A stretch of DNA of 64,000 bases from Candidatus Gastranaerophilales bacterium (lineage in GTDB: Bacteria; Cyanobacteriota; Vampirovibrionia; Gastranaerophilales; Gastranaerophilaceae), in NCBI GenBank assembly GCA_944322725.1, contig CALUPU010000004.1, positions 1-64,000 of the forward strand. Reading direction: 5' to 3'. Below are positions 28,381-38,027 of the stretch, in pieces (the first letter of the stretch is position 1; the number at the start of each line of letters is the position of its first letter). Under the pieces are notes generated by a model, which saw nothing but the letters and a program-made list of their open reading frames with translations, was not told where the DNA came from and did not search any database. The position numbers and the translations under genes were made by a program.

Positions 28381-28726
28381 TATTTTTCATTTATAACTTT
28401 TATAAAACAAAATAAAAAAAACCGCTCTTCTTTTTCAGATTCGCGGGTGCAATTTTTATAGATAAAGTGTGTTTTTAACAATTAAAAAATTGTTATTTAT
28501 TAAATTACACTATGTAATTATTTTCGTCAATACCCTGCTATTTTTGTAGCAATTTAAAAAAATAGAAAAATCTCAATATAAATAATGATTTTTGGTTTCT
28601 TTAATCTTAAAAAAACGAAATTTACAATATTTTTTTATTAAAAAATAAAAAATTTTGCCCTGCATTTTTAATTTGATATAAATTTAAAATCTAACAATTG
28701 TTACATTTCTTAATAATTGCGGAGGG
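28381..28726. other. 346-base AT-rich gap between convergent genes
   Basis: No convincing gene. It contains many A and T tracts, a weak hairpin (AACAATT and AATTGTT, about 28478-28495) and a tandem-repeat box at 28700. A short ORF of 18 codons near 28586 has no ribosome-binding site. The hairpin could act as a weak terminator for rsmG. Confidence 0.6.
28700..28719. promoter_or_regulatory. Tandem 10-bp repeat, response-regulator-like box
   Basis: GTTACATTTC then TTAATAATTG, closely matching the HLR1 form. It lies between convergent genes, so it does not obviously control either neighbour. Confidence 0.3.
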
Positions 28727-29422
28727 TTATGCGTCTGCAAATTCCTGCTGATCCTTAATCTCACTGTGTTCTGATTCTGTTTTTACATATTGATAATGAC
28801 TCATTGATGCAACCTGCTTTGCCCAGGTTTCCATAATTTCGTCTTGTGAAAGTTCATAAGAAATGGGTTTACCTATTTGTACAATAACTTTGGATTTAAA
28901 AGGAATAAAGTTGTATTTCTCACAGCCTGTTATTGATATGGGTAATATATCCCATTTTGCTGCTTTTGCAATTACCGCAAAACCTTTATTTACTTTTTCA
29001 ATAGTATAATTTTTTCTTATACCGCCCTGCGGGAATATGCCCAAGAGCCAGTTTGTTTTATACAGTTCTTTGACAGTTTTTATTGTTGATACTTCAAGTT
29101 TTTGTCTGTTAACAGCAAAAGCTCCCAGCCAATCCATATTCAAAGTAAAGAAAAATCCGTTGTTTTCAAAGAGTTCTTTTTTTGCCATATATGCAATAGG
29201 CTTTCTTACCGCAACAGACACGAGAAAAGGGTCCAGATGCGAGATATGATTTGCTGCACAGATAAACTTTTTGCCTCTGGGAATATTTTCTTTTCCTCTT
29301 ATTTCAAACTTATAAAAAAACCAAAATACAGGAATAGCAATAAAAACACACCATAGAGCCTGATATAGGAATCTGAAAATGTTAAATTCATTTGCATAAC
29401 GACGTGAATAATTCTTTTTCAT
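28727..29422 (-). CDS. PlsC-like 1-acyl-glycerol-3-phosphate acyltransferase (copy 1)
   Basis: 231 residues. One N-terminal membrane helix (IFRFLYQALWCVFIAIPVFW), then the acyltransferase motif I NHISHLDP (H-x4-D) and motif III FPQGGIRK in place of the usual FPEGTRS. It acylates lysophosphatidic acid or another lyso-lipid at the inner membrane. It lies 30 bases downstream of a paralogue in the same orientation, so the pair probably arose by duplication. The Gly-Gly-Ile change in motif III suggests altered specificity. Confidence 0.85.
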   Translation of the reverse strand: MKKNYSRRYANEFNIFRFLYQALWCVFIAIPVFWFFYKFEIRGKENIPRGKKFICAANHISHLDPFLVSVAVRKPIAYMAKKELFENNGFFFTLNMDWLGAFAVNRQKLEVSTIKTVKELYKTNWLLGIFPQGGIRKNYTIEKVNKGFAVIAKAAKWDILPISITGCEKYNFIPFKSKVIVQIGKPISYELSQDEIMETWAKQVASMSHYQYVKTESEHSEIKDQQEFADA

Positions 29423-29452
29423 TCAATACCCCGAACTTTTTCCATTAATTGT

Positions 29453-30091
29453 CTATTCTAAAACGTATTCTTTTCCGGTTAAATCCGATATTGTTCTGCA
29501 CCATTTTTGCATCATATCATCTATATTGTTACTGTAAGGAATAAGTTTACCTATTTTTACCGTAATATCCGAACAAAACGGCCACTTTGGCTTTTTGTCC
29601 GTTCCTATTATTGCAACAGGGAGAATACCTGTTTTTGTTGCTTTTGCAAAAGAGGCAAAACCTCTTGTTATTTTTTCTACACGTTCACTTGAATCACGCG
29701 TTCCCTGCGGAAACAGTCCAAGCATCCAGTCTGTATTTTTGATATTCAATGCTGTTTTTATTGTGGAGACTTCTACCTTATCTCTTCTTACTGCAAATGC
29801 TCCGCAAAAATCCATAAGAGTTCTTGAAAAAAAGTTTTCGAACAACTCTTCTTTTGCCATAAAAGCAATTGGAAGATTAAGAGCCATCGGCAGCAAGAAC
29901 GGATCGCTGTTAGACATATGATTAGCTGCTACTATAAATTTTTCATTCTTAGGTATATTTTCTTTACCTTCTACTTTATAGTTGTACATGAGTTTTATGT
30001 ATGTTCCGAAACAAAGATTACATGTAAACCATATACAAAATTTGCGAAATTTGTTATATGTTTTTGTGTCTCTTTTTGAAAAGGTACTCAT
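29453..30091 (-). CDS. PlsC-like 1-acyl-glycerol-3-phosphate acyltransferase (copy 2)
   Basis: 212 residues. Motif I NHMSNSDP and motif III FPQGTRDSS are intact, apart from Gln for the usual Glu. It shares the segments VEGKENIPK, AFMAKEELFE and FCGAFAVRRDKVEVSTIK with the downstream copy, proving paralogy. Of the two it is closer to the canonical enzyme of phosphatidic acid synthesis. Confidence 0.87.
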   Translation of the reverse strand: MSTFSKRDTKTYNKFRKFCIWFTCNLCFGTYIKLMYNYKVEGKENIPKNEKFIVAANHMSNSDPFLLPMALNLPIAFMAKEELFENFFSRTLMDFCGAFAVRRDKVEVSTIKTALNIKNTDWMLGLFPQGTRDSSERVEKITRGFASFAKATKTGILPVAIIGTDKKPKWPFCSDITVKIGKLIPYSNNIDDMMQKWCRTISDLTGKEYVLE

Positions 30092-30129
30092 TTGTGTTCT
30101 CTTTTTATCTCAACAATATCAGGTGCAGT

Positions 30130-30158
30130 AATAAATATTTTAGCAAAAAATATTTATT
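30130..30158. repeat. 12-bp perfect inverted repeat of A and T
   Basis: AATAAATATTTT (30130-30141) and AAAATATTTATT (30147-30158) around AGCAA. It lies between thrC and the acyltransferase pair on the minus strand. No T run follows on either side, so it is not a classic terminator. It may be a regulatory or processing site. Confidence 0.6.
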
Positions 30159-30172
30159 CTGACCAATTTTTA

Positions 30173-31252
30173 TTATATATTCATAACTTTTAAGATGTCA
30201 TCAAGTTTTGAAGTTGTCTTTTTTACTTCGCATCCTGAATACTTTATAGCTGAGTCAGGGTCTTTGAGACCGTTGCCTGTAAGAATACAAACAATCTTTT
30301 TGCCTTCTTCGACAAGACCTGATTTGTTTGCTTTGATTACTCCCGCAACAGAAGCAGCGCTTGCCGGTTCTGCAAGAATTCCTTCTGTTGCAGCAAGAAG
30401 TTTGTAAGCTTCTATAATCTCGTTATCATTGACAAAATTTATGATACCGCCTGATTTGTCACGTGCATTTTCAGCCTGTTTCCAGCTTGCAGGATTGCCG
30501 ATTCTTATAGCAGTGGCAATAGTTTCAGGCTTCATTATTCTTTCTCCTTTTACGATTGCTGCAGCACCTTCTGCTTCAAATCCCATCATCTTTGGCAGAT
30601 GAGTGGCTTTGCCGAGTTTGAGATATTCTTCATATCCTTTAAAGTAAGCTGTTATGTTGCCTGCATTTCCCACAGGGATAAAGTGATAATCAGGTGCGTC
30701 ACCAAGTGCATCGCATATTTCAAAAGCACCTGTCTTTTGACCTTCGATTCTGTAGGGATTAACTGAATTTACAAGTGTAACAGGATATTTTTCGGAAATT
30801 TCAATTACTCTTTCGAGTGCTTCATCAAAGTTGCCTTTAATTGCAATAATCTCTGCGCCGTACATCATTGCTTGGGAAAGTTTGCCCAGTGCAATGTATC
30901 CGTCAGGGATAAGAACGTATGTCTTCAAACCTGCTTTTGCTCCGTATGCAGCAGCTGCTGCTGATGTGTTGCCTGTAGATGCGCATATGATTGCTTTTGC
31001 GCCTTCTTCTTTAGCTTTTGTAACTGCCATTGTCATACCGCGGTCTTTAAAGCTTCCTGTAGGGTTTGCACCTTCAAACTTTAAATAAATATCACAATCA
31101 AGGCCGATTTTTTTTGCAAGATTGTCAGCTTTTATTAATGGAGTATTGCCTTCGTTTAGTGTCACAACAGGTGTAGAATCCGTTACCGGAAGATATTCTC
31201 TGTATCTGTTTATTAAACCCTGATAATGTCCTTGCTGTTGAAAATTTTCCAT
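30173..31252 (-). CDS. thrC: Threonine synthase
   Basis: PLP enzyme converting O-phosphohomoserine to threonine. 359 residues, the short class. [12 protein letters not shown] carries the PLP lysine, [16 protein letters not shown] binds the phosphate group, and PVGNAGN is the second glycine-rich loop. It starts 4 bases after the end of hom and belongs to the same operon. The homoserine kinase gene is not in this window. Confidence 0.95.
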   Translation of the reverse strand: MENFQQQGHYQGLINRYREYLPVTDSTPVVTLNEGNTPLIKADNLAKKIGLDCDIYLKFEGANPTGSFKDRGMTMAVTKAKEEGAKAIICASTGNTSAAAAAYGAKAGLKTYVLIPDGYIALGKLSQAMMYGAEIIAIKGNFDEALERVIEISEKYPVTLVNSVNPYRIEGQKTGAFEICDALGDAPDYHFIPVGNAGNITAYFKGYEEYLKLGKATHLPKMMGFEAEGAAAIVKGERIMKPETIATAIRIGNPASWKQAENARDKSGGIINFVNDNEIIEAYKLLAATEGILAEPASAASVAGVIKANKSGLVEEGKKIVCILTGNGLKDPDSAIKYSGCEVKKTTSKLDDILKVMNI

Positions 31253-31256
31253 TTTT

Positions 31257-32531
31257 CTACTCCATTACTCTGATTAAGTTATTTATTCTTACAATGCTTG
31301 GATTGTTTTTTAACTCTTCGACCGCGTTGTTTATGTCTTTTTCTATACATTTTTCAGTTATAACAACGATTTCTGCAGTATTTTCTTCATCAATGCCTTT
31401 TTGAAGAACACTTGCAAGGCTGATGCTGTGGCGTCCGCAGATTTCACCTATGGATCCTATTACCCCGGGTGTATTAGATGCTGTTATTGATATATAATAG
31501 CTGTTTATTGTTTCTTCTATGTCCAGCTGTTGTGCATTTACCGTATGGTTGCATTTCATGAACGGTAAAAGTTCTTTTGTCCCGAGACTTCTTGAAATTG
31601 CAAGAATATCCCCTAAAACAGAACTTGCTGTCGGAAACTCACCCGCTCCAGGGCCTGCTAACATTACCCGTCCTACGGGAAATCCTTCCAGCACAACACT
31701 GTTTGTTACTCCGTTTATACTTGCAAGACAGTCTTTTACAGGTACAAGCATAGGATGCACCCTGACATCTGCTTTGTTGTCCTGCGTAAGCTGTGCAAGT
31801 GCAATAAGTTTGATTTTATAACCGAGTTCTTTTGCAAACTTCATATCCTTTGCGCTGATTTTTGTAATACCTTCTCTGTATACATTGTTTATATCGACCC
31901 TTTGGTTCAGTGTAATTGTTGCAAGAGTTGTTATTTTGTATGCGGAGTCATAGCCCTCAACATCCCCTGTCGGATCTGTTTCTGCATAGCCCAGCTTTTG
32001 TGCTTCTTTTAGTACTTCTTCATAAGAAACACCTTCTTTTTCCATTTTTGTCAGAATATAGTTTGTCGTTCCGTTTAGAATTGCCTCTATTTTGTTAATT
32101 TTATTGCCAGCAAGGGTTGTTTTAATCGGCATAATGATAGGGATTCCGCCAGCTATTGCTGCTTCGTACAGGATAACCACATTTTTTTCGTTAGCAAGAT
32201 TAAAGAGTTCCTCGCCTTTTTTTGCAAGCAATTCTTTGTTTGCCGTAACTATGTGTTTTCCGTTGCTGATTGCTGTTTTAAGAAGTTCGTATGCAGGTGT
32301 TATTCCGCCTATTACTTCAACTACAATATCTATTTCAGGATTGTTGACGACTTCAATCGGGTTATCTGTAAGAATAGATGTATCAAGATTATCTATATCT
32401 CTTTTTTTATTAAGGTTTTTAACAGCTATTTGAACAATTTCTATGTTCTCAAAGTCTCTTAAAACCTTTACAACGCCTGTACCAACAGTACCTAAGCCTA
32501 TAAGCCCGAGTTTTACTTTGCCGTTATCCAT
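31257..32531 (-). CDS. hom: Homoserine dehydrogenase with C-terminal ACT domain
   Basis: NAD(P)-dependent reduction of aspartate semialdehyde to homoserine. 424 residues: nucleotide site [12 protein letters not shown], catalytic region [12 protein letters not shown] and [19 protein letters not shown], then an ACT domain ([19 protein letters not shown]) for feedback control by threonine. ATG 32531 was chosen because AGGAG precedes it; an upstream GTG at 32594 gives an extension unlike the family. Transcribed with thrC. Confidence 0.95.
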   Translation of the reverse strand: MDNGKVKLGLIGLGTVGTGVVKVLRDFENIEIVQIAVKNLNKKRDIDNLDTSILTDNPIEVVNNPEIDIVVEVIGGITPAYELLKTAISNGKHIVTANKELLAKKGEELFNLANEKNVVILYEAAIAGGIPIIMPIKTTLAGNKINKIEAILNGTTNYILTKMEKEGVSYEEVLKEAQKLGYAETDPTGDVEGYDSAYKITTLATITLNQRVDINNVYREGITKISAKDMKFAKELGYKIKLIALAQLTQDNKADVRVHPMLVPVKDCLASINGVTNSVVLEGFPVGRVMLAGPGAGEFPTASSVLGDILAISRSLGTKELLPFMKCNHTVNAQQLDIEETINSYYISITASNTPGVIGSIGEICGRHSISLASVLQKGIDEENTAEIVVITEKCIEKDINNAVEELKNNPSIVRINNLIRVME

Positions 32532-32611
32532 ATTACTCCTGTCCGTTAATTGATTATTACTATTAAACCATAAACACAGAGGTTTTTTTGACACGACTTT
32601 AGGTTATTTTT

Positions 32612-32631
32612 GTAATATTTCTTAACATGTC
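32612..32631. promoter_or_regulatory. Tandem 10-bp repeat, response-regulator-like box
   Basis: GTAATATTTC, identical to 8731-8740, followed by TTAACATGTC. It lies between the divergent hom and the large Gln/Ala-rich gene, 105 bases before the latter's ATG. Confidence 0.35.
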
Positions 32632-32735
32632 AAAATAAAAGGCAATTTCTGTTAGAAAAATGTTTTTATTTAAGTAAGGAATAAGAGATTAATTTTACAC
32701 GGGATTTTAAAATTTAAGATTAGGAAAGGGATATT

Positions 32736-34517
32736 ATGGCTTCACCGTTTGGTTTACCATCAAATTACACAGGAAATAATCTTTACCAGCAATACATCTG
32801 GATGATGCTTCAGCAGGCTGCACAACAACAGCAAAGACAAAGAGAATATGCTGAGGCAATGTTGTTTGCACAGCAAAATGCTCAAATTCAGAAAAATATA
32901 GCTAATCAGCCTGACGGAACAACTTCCGTAAACAACAATATGACAGTTAATAATTATACAGCAGCACAGGGTGCAGCCGGTACAAATAATATTACAAATG
33001 TGCCCTCACAGGCTTCAGCTTCCGTACAAATCAGCGGGGACGGTGCTGATGACGGAAAAATCAGCGGCGGCAGAAAATTTAAAAACTTTATGAAAGGCGT
33101 TGGCAATTTCTTTAAAGGAATGGTCTGCGATGAAAACGGTAAATTCAGCATAAAAAGAACATTAACAACAGCTGCTGTGGCAGCAGGCGCTGTCGCATTA
33201 ACAGTTGCAACAGGCGGTGCAGCTGCTCCGTTCCTCGTTGCCGGCGGTGCAGCAATCGGTGCAGTACAGGTCGGCAAAGGTGCTTATAAAGCAGCAACAG
33301 CTAAGACAGATGCGGAAGCAGAAGCTGCATGGCAGGATATGGGTGCAGGTACAACAGCTGTTATCGGTTCTGTTGCAGGAGCCAAAGGCGCTTTAAAATC
33401 TGCAGGAAAAACTTTACCGTCAGGCGGAAATGTTACAGGCAGCTTAAAAGCTACAGGTGAATGCCTTAAAATTGCCGGTAAAGGCGGTATTAAAACAATG
33501 CAGGGAATTGCACATCCTTTCAAATCAGGAAGAGCAATTAAAGGCTACTGGGAAAATACAGCAAGACCGAATCTTGAAAGTGCATTCTCTTATAAAAACG
33601 GCTACAAAAACTATGTGAATACAAAAGAACATGTTGCAAACAGAAATGAAAAATTGGCTGCCTGGGAAAAACAGATTGCAGATGTAGAAGCTAAACTTAA
33701 TAATCCTTCAATCTCAGCAGCAGAAAAAACAAGATTAACTCAACTCAGAGAAAACCTTTACGAAGCATATAACAATGAAAATGTTAGATTCAGAGCAAAC
33801 TTTGATAAAAATATCCAAAACAAAGAACAATTTATTACAAATTTAAAGAACAAACTCGCAGCAGCATCAGAAGCAAAGAAACCGGCAATTGAAGCAGAAA
33901 TTAAACTCAACGAACAACTTCTCTCTGTAATGAAAAATCAAAAGAAAATTGAATTTGCACAGTACAATGTAGAAAGAGCAAACGCTGATATTACAAAATT
34001 GAAGCTTGACCTCAAGAGAACAAATATTACAGAAGCCGAAACAAAAGCAATAAATTCAAGAATCGCAAAAATTGAATCAGCAGTTGCAAAAGACAAAGCA
34101 ATTCTCAGAAACTCAAATATCAAAATCGCAACACAAAAAACTCTTCCTGATGTTGGAATTGCATACGGCACATATTACCTCGCAGGTGCAAAACCTCAGG
34201 TACAGGGCGCAATGACAGATGAAATTGCACAAATGTACGGATTTGCTACAGCAGCTGAAATGTCAGAAATTGCAAAACAAAACAATATGACAACAGAACA
34301 GCTTGCTCAATATATTCAGAATCAAATGCAGGCTGCATATGAAGCAGAGCAGGCACAGCAGCAGGCTCAGACAGCAGCAAACCATAATACATCTGTTCAA
34401 TACACAGGCTCAACAAATCCTTATATAAATTACAGCTATATGAATACACAGGCTCCTGCCGGCAATTTGCTCGGATTCAATGAACTCTATGTTTCACCTT
34501 ATCCGGAAATGATTTAA
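32736..34517 (+). CDS. Large Gln/Ala-rich protein with membrane-inserting centre, unknown function
   Basis: 593 residues with no family recognised. Residues 1-110 are low complexity (YQQYIWMMLQQAAQQQQ, Asn/Thr stretches). Residues 125-185 form an Ala/Gly-rich hydrophobic hairpin (TAAVAAGAVALTVATGG, AAPFLVAGGAAIGAVQVG). Residues 290-460 are a long charged coiled coil. The tail is Gln-, Tyr- and Asn-rich. No signal peptide. It has a strong ribosome-binding site (AGGAAAGGG), its own long leader, and codon use biased to few codons, pointing to high expression. The layout recalls secreted translocator-like or structural proteins, but this is inference. Confidence 0.8.
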   Translation: MASPFGLPSNYTGNNLYQQYIWMMLQQAAQQQQRQREYAEAMLFAQQNAQIQKNIANQPDGTTSVNNNMTVNNYTAAQGAAGTNNITNVPSQASASVQISGDGADDGKISGGRKFKNFMKGVGNFFKGMVCDENGKFSIKRTLTTAAVAAGAVALTVATGGAAAPFLVAGGAAIGAVQVGKGAYKAATAKTDAEAEAAWQDMGAGTTAVIGSVAGAKGALKSAGKTLPSGGNVTGSLKATGECLKIAGKGGIKTMQGIAHPFKSGRAIKGYWENTARPNLESAFSYKNGYKNYVNTKEHVANRNEKLAAWEKQIADVEAKLNNPSISAAEKTRLTQLRENLYEAYNNENVRFRANFDKNIQNKEQFITNLKNKLAAASEAKKPAIEAEIKLNEQLLSVMKNQKKIEFAQYNVERANADITKLKLDLKRTNITEAETKAINSRIAKIESAVAKDKAILRNSNIKIATQKTLPDVGIAYGTYYLAGAKPQVQGAMTDEIAQMYGFATAAEMSEIAKQNNMTTEQLAQYIQNQMQAAYEAEQAQQQAQTAANHNTSVQYTGSTNPYINYSYMNTQAPAGNLLGFNELYVSPYPEMI

Positions 34518-34544
34518 TCTATTACATATAAATCTATTACACAT

Positions 34545-34580
34545 GGGAAGGCAAGATTAAATATCTTGTCTTTTCCCTTT
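34545..34580 (+). terminator. Possible terminator hairpin overlapping the lgt stop codon
   Basis: GGGAA (34545-34549) pairs with TTCCC (34573-34577) and CAAGA (34552-34556) with TCTTG (34564-34568), with a small internal loop. The T run is weak. Confidence 0.4.
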
Positions 34581-35354
34581 ATAAATTAGAACCAATCCCG
34601 TAATTGAAACCATAACAGCCAGAAACGATACTAACTGCGCAACAGGAATACCTGCGATATTCAATACACTGTCCAGTCTGCACCACTCTATTACAAACCT
34701 GCCAATCGAGTACAGTATTAGGTATGCAAAAAATATTGTTCCGTCTTTTATTCCTGTAATCTTACGGATTACAAAAAACAGTATTAAAAATACACATATA
34801 TCCCATAATGATTCGTACAAAAATGCCGGATGAAAGTATTCAATATGTTCAAATCCTGCCGGTCTGTATGCGTAAGGTATAAAAAGCTTTATAAACGGAA
34901 TCTCGCAGGGTCTGCCAAAAGCCTCGCAGTTAAACCAGTTTCCGAACCTGCCGATTGCCTGTCCGATTGCGATTCCATATACAAATACATCTGCATATTT
35001 TAAAAATTTAATATGCTTTATTTTTGCCATAACAAGACCTGATATAATGCCTCCCAATATTCCGCCATGGATAGACATTCCTCCGTTCCATACGGCAAAA
35101 ATTTGATTTAAGTGGCGTGAAAAATAAGAAAAATCCATTATTACATAATAAAGACGCGCCCCGAGGATAGAACACAATATAATAACCGGCAGAATGTCAA
35201 CTATTATGTCGGTGCTTACATCTTTATAGTATTTTTTTGCAACAGCACGTATTACAAACAATGCCGCTGCTATTGCAGCAAACATAATTATTCCGTAATA
35301 ATGCAGGTCGTAACTTCCGATGCTTAAAGCTACAGAAGATGGAGGGGATTGCAT
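34557..35354 (-). CDS. lgt: Prolipoprotein diacylglyceryl transferase
   Basis: Inner-membrane enzyme that transfers diacylglycerol to the lipobox cysteine of prolipoproteins. 265 residues with about seven membrane helices. MSIHGGILGGI and GRFGNWFNCEAFGRPC are the family signatures; the Arg and Glu/Asn of the latter belong to the active site. It overlaps the stop of an upstream lipoprotein gene by one base, so enzyme and substrate are co-translated. Confidence 0.95.
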   Translation of the reverse strand: MQSPPSSVALSIGSYDLHYYGIIMFAAIAAALFVIRAVAKKYYKDVSTDIIVDILPVIILCSILGARLYYVIMDFSYFSRHLNQIFAVWNGGMSIHGGILGGIISGLVMAKIKHIKFLKYADVFVYGIAIGQAIGRFGNWFNCEAFGRPCEIPFIKLFIPYAYRPAGFEHIEYFHPAFLYESLWDICVFLILFFVIRKITGIKDGTIFFAYLILYSIGRFVIEWCRLDSVLNIAGIPVAQLVSFLAVMVSITGLVLIYKGKRQDI

Positions 35355-35974
35355 TATTCTTCGCTTCCCTGCGATTTGCTCGGTGACACATTTGTTAAAT
35401 CATCAACAGAAGAACTTTTAGATTCGTTGTATTTCTGTATTTCACCGTTAAGGTAATTAATCTGTTCTGTAATTTTATCTTTGTCCTGTGCGTCAGGTTT
35501 TTTTACAAGGTACTTATTGTAATTGTCCACAGCAGAATTTAAGAGTTCCACAACTTTGATTTTTTCTGAATCAGAAAGTATTTTTGCTTTGTCATCAGCT
35601 GTTTCTTGTGAATTATCATCGTTTTTAGGTTCGCCTGCTATAAGTTTGTCAGCCTGTCCTTCAAAAGCCATAGCCAGAGAATAGTATGAGTCTGCAAAAT
35701 CAGGTTTGAGTTTTATAGCATTTTCTAAAGATGTCTGAGCTTCTTCATATTCTTTTACTTCTATCAATGCAACACCAAGATTGTAATGCGTTTCAAAAAT
35801 GCTTGTATCAAGGTCAATACTGGAACGCAGACGGCAGATAGCTTTTTCTGTTTCACCGTTAGCCATATATTCTTTTGCTTTGTTATTAAGTTCCTGCACT
35901 GCAAGGTTGTTTATGCAGGCTGTAGATATTACGGAGACGAATAATATAGTAATTAATAGTACGACTTTTTTCAT
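35354..35974 (-). CDS. TPR lipoprotein
   Basis: 206 residues. N-terminal signal (VVLLITILFVSVISTAC) with Cys20 as likely lipidation site; the lipobox STAC is slightly off consensus. Residues 30-110 form two to three TPR units (ETHYNLGVALIEVKEYEEA, DSYYSLAMAFEGQ), then a Ser/Asp/Lys-rich tail. It probably scaffolds an envelope complex. It is co-transcribed with lgt. Confidence 0.82.
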   Translation of the reverse strand: MKKVVLLITILFVSVISTACINNLAVQELNNKAKEYMANGETEKAICRLRSSIDLDTSIFETHYNLGVALIEVKEYEEAQTSLENAIKLKPDFADSYYSLAMAFEGQADKLIAGEPKNDDNSQETADDKAKILSDSEKIKVVELLNSAVDNYNKYLVKKPDAQDKDKITEQINYLNGEIQKYNESKSSSVDDLTNVSPSKSQGSEE

Positions 35975-36027
35975 AACAGATAAATCTTATACTAACTCGT
36001 TTAACATAATAAACAAAATTAAAAAAT

Positions 36028-36056
36028 TTGGCAACTCTGTCAAAATAAGATACAAT
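36028..36056 (+). promoter_or_regulatory. Sigma70-type promoter of the zinc-finger/HEAT/ruvX operon
   Basis: TTGGCA (36028-36033), a 17-base spacer and TACAAT (36051-36056). The predicted start is near 36063. Confidence 0.75.
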
Positions 36057-36110
36057 AAACGAAGTAGAATATTCGGGAGAATTTTCCGATAAAGTGATAG
36101 GATTTTTGAC

Positions 36111-36380
36111 ATGTCAAAAGATAAAAAAGTAGTGTCACTCTCCAGAGCAAAACACGATAATGATAATAAAAAAGAAGAAGTTACACAAAATTTTGAACCG
36201 GTATATTGCAGTTTTTGCGGAAGACCTAACACACAGGTAGTGAAGATGGTAAAGGGACCGGGTGTAAATATATGTTCCGAGTGCACAATGATTGCTGTGC
36301 AGTATCTCATATTAGAAGATAAAATGCCCTCAGGTGAGGCTCAAAAAATTCTTGATGCCTTCTGGACAAAGCTTGAGTAG
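36111..36380 (+). CDS. Stand-alone ClpX-type C4 zinc-finger protein
   Basis: 89 residues. Residues 30-65 (YCSFCGRPNTQVVKMVKGPG, then ICSECTMIAVQYL) match the N-terminal zinc-binding domain of ClpX almost position by position, with Cx2C-x20-Cx2C. There is no AAA+ domain: the protein ends shortly after. In ClpX this domain dimerises and binds substrates and adaptors, so a free copy could be an adaptor or competitor. First gene of an operon with a 542-residue protein and ruvX. A second, more diverged copy lies at 43707. Confidence 0.85.
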   Translation: MSKDKKVVSLSRAKHDNDNKKEEVTQNFEPVYCSFCGRPNTQVVKMVKGPGVNICSECTMIAVQYLILEDKMPSGEAQKILDAFWTKLE

Positions 36381-36398
36381 TCGGGAGTTGTATTTTTA

Positions 36399-38027
36399 AT
36401 GTCGGAAAATAAACTGCAAATAAGAGCAAAACTCCTCTCTGCAATAATAAGTCTTCAAAATAACACTTCAGACAGGTCACTTGTCGGCAATACAATTGAT
36501 GAATTGAATAAAATTTCCGATAAGGATTCTGTGCTTGATATTTTGCACAAAGAATTTTTGAAAGATAATTCTGCGCTTCGTGATTATACAATCACCTTTT
36601 TGATAGGAGAGTTGGTTGAGCAGCAAAAAGCAGAAAAACTTTTCTTTGAAACACTGGCTAATCCCAAAATCAATGACTCGATAAAAGCTAAGGTTGTTGG
36701 TTTTTTACGCGAGTGCGGCAAACATGTTAACTATGAACAGTATCTTCAATATTTTGAAAATCCTGATGATGTTATAGATTCTGATACGGTAAAGCTTCTT
36801 GAAAACGCAAGAATAAACCCTGAATCACAGATAGATTTTCTTGATTTTTTGAATGCTCTTCCCGAGCCTGAAAAAAATATGCTGATTGATTCTTTGACAC
36901 AGGATTATGACGGAGATAATCTTGCCAACATTCTTATACCCGTCATTATTTCTAATCCTTACAGTGATATTGCTCAGGCAGCAATTAAAGCAATAGGTGA
37001 GAGCAGGTCTATTCTTGCTTTTCCTGTTCTTAAACATATTGAAGAAACAATACAGGATGGAAAAGTCAGAGCAAATGCCCAAAAAAGTCTCAGTATGTTA
37101 AAGCTTTCCGGTATAAAAGAGGATGTTACAGGAGAATATTATAAAAAACTCCTATCAGATGTTCCTGTTTATAAATGTTTTGTGAATATGCCTGACGGTC
37201 ACGGTAATACAGGCATGATATTTTCAAGAAAAAATGAAGCCGGCTTTATACAAATGTTTGCGCTTGTATTGAATGATTTGGACGGAATAATAGACTGCTT
37301 TGGTTTTAACGAAATATCAGAAGGCGAGTTTGATAGAATAACTCGCAAATTCTTTCAAAACGACAATGTTGTGCAGGTTGATGAGACATTCTGTAAGTAC
37401 ATGATGGCGGATGCAGAAAAGATTTCCCGTCTTAAGTATGAGGAATTTTCTTATGAGTATGCAGCCTGGTCTTCGATTACTAAAGACATTGATTATGAAA
37501 AAATTAATCTGGAGGATGGGTTACATAAAATTGAATTAACTGATTTCCTTTTAAAACAGCTATACAATAAAGGTTATTTTGATAAATGGTTCTTTGATAC
37601 AGCACACAACGAGGAGTTTGCTGTGCTTATAGATGAAATTGCAGATAATAAAGTTTGTGATATCAAAAAAATTGAAGAACTTCTTGAAAGTAAAAAATCC
37701 TGCATATTTTCATCTGCATTTATGCCGGTATTAAACCACAGACTGCTTCTTTCTGCGTATCTTGCACGTCAGGCAGACGAACAGACTTTTGCGGATTTAT
37801 TGTATTCTTTGATTGATGACGGCATTGTGAAAAATGAATTTCTTTCCGATATGCTTAAGAAGAGTATTTATGAGTATTTTCTTACACAAAAAGACAGATT
37901 CGAAAATGCTAAAAATGCTACCTCTATATTCACAAGAAAAGCTAATAAAGATTTGAACGACATTGATATTAAATACATTAATAGTTGTATCGAAGCAATA
38001 GAAAAGAATTGGATACGGCATGCATAA
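36399..38027 (+). CDS. Helical-repeat (HEAT-like) protein of unknown function
   Basis: 542 residues, soluble, no signal peptide. The first half looks like alpha-helical repeats (for example DIAQAAIKAIGESRSILAF and QDGKVRANAQKSLSMLKL), similar to HEAT/PBS lyase repeats. The middle (about 255-330) is a distinct, more beta-rich segment (YKCFVNMPDGHGNTGMIFS). No catalytic motif. It lies 18 bases after the zinc-finger gene and overlaps ruvX by 8 bases. A scaffold or protein-processing partner is possible. Confidence 0.75.
   Translation: MSENKLQIRAKLLSAIISLQNNTSDRSLVGNTIDELNKISDKDSVLDILHKEFLKDNSALRDYTITFLIGELVEQQKAEKLFFETLANPKINDSIKAKVVGFLRECGKHVNYEQYLQYFENPDDVIDSDTVKLLENARINPESQIDFLDFLNALPEPEKNMLIDSLTQDYDGDNLANILIPVIISNPYSDIAQAAIKAIGESRSILAFPVLKHIEETIQDGKVRANAQKSLSMLKLSGIKEDVTGEYYKKLLSDVPVYKCFVNMPDGHGNTGMIFSRKNEAGFIQMFALVLNDLDGIIDCFGFNEISEGEFDRITRKFFQNDNVVQVDETFCKYMMADAEKISRLKYEEFSYEYAAWSSITKDIDYEKINLEDGLHKIELTDFLLKQLYNKGYFDKWFFDTAHNEEFAVLIDEIADNKVCDIKKIEELLESKKSCIFSSAFMPVLNHRLLLSAYLARQADEQTFADLLYSLIDDGIVKNEFLSDMLKKSIYEYFLTQKDRFENAKNATSIFTRKANKDLNDIDIKYINSCIEAIEKNWIRHA

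Noticed and set aside
28580-28650. Short ORF of 18 codons in the AT-rich gap
   Set aside because: No ribosome-binding site, composition same as the surrounding A/T tracts.
28381-28726. Replication origin in the AT-rich gap
   Set aside because: No DnaA-box cluster (TTATCCACA-like) was seen and no dnaA, dnaN or gidA neighbours except rsmG.
32532-32594. N-terminal extension of homoserine dehydrogenase, or a threonine leader peptide
   Set aside because: The 21 residues contain no Thr run, AGGAG precedes ATG 32531, and no attenuator hairpin follows.
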